NCBI RefSeq assembly: GCF_000426305.1
Contig: NZ_AUFC01000001.1
Location: 62,001-126,000, forward strand
Length of the DNA stretch: 64,000 nt
Source: Anaerovorax odorimutans DSM 5092
Lineage (GTDB): Bacteria; Bacillota; Clostridia; Peptostreptococcales; Anaerovoracaceae
Direction of reading: 5' to 3'
Positions within the stretch are counted from its first letter, which is position 1. The number at the start of each line of letters is the position of its first letter. The translations under genes and the position numbers were made by a program. The notes beneath the pieces are model-generated. The model ran no database searches. It was not told the DNA's origin and saw nothing but the letters and a program-made list of their open reading frames with translations. Shown one piece after another: positions 62,678 to 64,000 of this stretch.

Positions 62678-63292
62678 TTATTTTTTTAAACCATAAAAAA
62701 TCAATTTTAGAAACTCTTGAATATCCCAGGGATTTTTTTTTATTTTTTCTAAATTTTCGGGGGGGCTTTTTAAATCATATCCAAAGCTTATATAAAAGTG
62801 AGTAGCACCGATTATGGAAACAGCTGCCATTAATGGATCTACTTCAACAAATTCACCTTTATCTATGCCTTCCTTAATAATTTTATGAATTAAATTAAGT
62901 TTAAAATTTTTTAATTCATTCATAGAAGTTATTAATTCTTGATTGTTGATTAAATCTGACTTCATCATTATATAGTGCAGAATATTTTTATTGTTGCCGG
63001 TTAGGTTAGCATTTTCAATATCAAAGTTAATAACTACTTCTAGTTTTTCGGAACATGTCATACTATCGTTAATAATATTGTCTATTTCCATATATTTAGC
63101 TACAAACTTTTTTTTAAATATTTCGCAAAATAAGGATTCTTTACTGGAAAAATATTCATATACAGTTCCTTTGCCTATTCCACATTCATTTGCAATATCT
63201 ATTATTTTTGTATTTATATATCCTTTATCCATAAAAAGCCTATAGGCTGATTCTAAAATTAAGTCTCCCTTTGCTTCCTTACGCTCTTCCAT
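62678..63292 (-). CDS. TetR-family regulator
   Basis: This 204-residue repressor has the TetR helix-turn-helix near the N terminus (ILESAYRLFMDKGYINTKI, IANECGIGKGTVYEYFSSKE) and a helical ligand-binding domain. The frame is open to 63310, but the ATG at 63292 lies 9 bases after GGAGG and is chosen. It overlaps the 3' end of the RND efflux gene by 14 bases, so the two are coupled and the regulator probably controls that pump. Confidence 0.9.
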   Translation of the reverse strand: MEERKEAKGDLILESAYRLFMDKGYINTKIIDIANECGIGKGTVYEYFSSKESLFCEIFKKKFVAKYMEIDNIINDSMTCSEKLEVVINFDIENANLTGNNKNILHYIMMKSDLINNQELITSMNELKNFKLNLIHKIIKEGIDKGEFVEVDPLMAAVSIIGATHFYISFGYDLKSPPENLEKIKKNPWDIQEFLKLIFYGLKK

Positions 63293-64000
63293 GGGATTGT
63301 TCCTCCTCAAGCCATTTTTGTTCTTGCATATAAATTCTTTCTTTTTTCATCAGTTTTTTATTTTTTCGTTTTGTTTGTTTATCATCTACTACAGCGTATA
63401 GTACAGGAATTAAGATTAATGTAACAAGTGTAGATGCAATAAGTCCTCCAATTATGGAAATTCCCATAGGGGATAGTACTTCACCGCCATCTCCGATACC
63501 AAGTGACATTGGAACCATTCCTACACATGTTGTTAAAGAAGTCATAAGTATTGGTCTTAAACGAAGTTTTCCGGCTTGAACAATAGCTTCATTTCTATCC
63601 ATAGTCTTTTTGTGCTGTTTAATAAATTCTATTAGTAGTATGGAATTATTTACAACTATACCAATAAGCATTATTAATCCAATAAATGATGTCATAGACA
63701 AAGATTTACCACAAATAAATAACGCTATAAATGCCCCCGACATTGCAAATGGAATTGACATCATAACTATTAAAGGTAAGATTAAAGCTTCAAACTGAGC
63801 AGCCAATAGGAAATATACAAGTAAAACGGCAGCTACGAGAGCCAGTAATAATTGACCGAAGGCTTCTACCATTTCTTCTTGCTGACCACCCGTGTCATAT
63901 GAATATCCTTCAGGGAATTGATATTCATCAACTTTAGCAAGCACATCTTTAGATACGGAGCCTAAATCTCTTCCGTCAACATCAATTGATAGTGTGGTAT
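63279..64000 (-). CDS. RND-family efflux transporter, C-terminal part (cut by window edge)
   Basis: The last 240 or so residues of a large RND/HAE1-type efflux pump; the gene continues beyond the window. Visible are GGQQEEMVEAFGQLLLALVAA, LPLIVMMSIPFAMSG, the MLIGIVVNNSILLIEFI helix and RLRPILMTSLTTCVGMVPMSLGIGDGGE, followed by the last two membrane helices and a basic tail. These match the AcrB/MexB-like family. It lies directly upstream of an overlapping TetR gene. Substrate is unknown. Confidence 0.9.
   Translation of the reverse strand, partial: TTLSIDVDGRDLGSVSKDVLAKVDEYQFPEGYSYDTGGQQEEMVEAFGQLLLALVAAVLLVYFLLAAQFEALILPLIVMMSIPFAMSGAFIALFICGKSLSMTSFIGLIMLIGIVVNNSILLIEFIKQHKKTMDRNEAIVQAGKLRLRPILMTSLTTCVGMVPMSLGIGDGGEVLSPMGISIIGGLIASTLVTLILIPVLYAVVDDKQTKRKNKKLMKKERIYMQEQKWLEEEQSHGRA

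Overview
This window looks like chromosomal DNA of a low-GC, anaerobic, probably spore-forming Firmicute of the Clostridia/Tissierellia type. The evidence is strong AT bias, GGAGG-type ribosome binding sites and TTG/GTG starts. It also carries the oxygen-sensitive enzyme 4-hydroxybutyryl-CoA dehydratase, a B12-dependent class II ribonucleotide reductase, a CIRCE element and an FMN riboswitch. A non-DAP MurE next to a D-aspartate-ligase-like gene suggests Lys/Orn plus D-amino-acid peptidoglycan, as known in Tissierellia. A Sedimentibacter-like host is only a guess. No rRNA, tRNA or CRISPR was seen.

Layout. 1-4.0 kb: a crotonase and an AlgI/AlgJ-like O-acetylation pair. 4.0-6.0 kb: metY and thiamine pyrophosphokinase on the minus strand. 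6.3-11.1 kb: a 4-hydroxybutyrate cluster (NifU-like protein, AbfD, a Cys-rich 90-residue protein, CoA-transferase, 4-hydroxybutyrate dehydrogenase) that turns succinate semialdehyde into crotonyl-CoA. 11.1-13.2 kb: aroE and a DUF975 membrane protein. 13.3-18.4 kb: a minus-strand array of SpoIID-like/peptidoglycan-binding proteins alternating with small transthyretin-like proteins. 18.6-26.6 kb: a PRK06851-family ATPase gene cut in two by a 6.87-kb serine-recombinase element. 26.7-30.2 kb: D-aspartate ligase, aspartate racemase and MurE. 30.4-32.9 kb: a cadC-cadA-type metal efflux operon. 33.0-35.2 kb: phosphopantetheinyl transferase, an EamA transporter and RecX. 35.2-39.3 kb: an FMN riboswitch and ribD-ribE-ribB-ribA-ribH. 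39.4-49.3 kb: ileS, a LysM protein, a DUF815 ATPase, an M50 protease, CIRCE-clpB and an Mrp ATPase. 49.3-53.0 kb: aconitase, isocitrate dehydrogenase and a GntR regulator. 53.4-57.0 kb: nrdJ, then a DUF2325 protein and flavodoxin behind a twin palindrome. 57.6-62.3 kb: a DEAD-box helicase, then hydantoinase with an Mhp1-like permease. 62.7-64.0 kb: a TetR regulator and the C-terminal end of an RND efflux pump that runs off the window.

Main finding. The ATPase gene at 18615 and 25770 is split exactly at a shared 10-base core. Removing 6867 bases rejoins the frame into one 366-residue protein. The element carries its recombinase at the right edge, preceded by a 51-residue ORF that is a candidate excision factor. 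Two near-identical ACAAG-containing repeats, which resemble SpoIIID sites, lie upstream of that ORF. A match to the sigma-K -10/-35 pattern lies upstream of the broken gene. Together this fits a skin-like element that could be excised in the mother cell during sporulation. Excision and timing are inference; the split and the in-frame join are read directly from the sequence.
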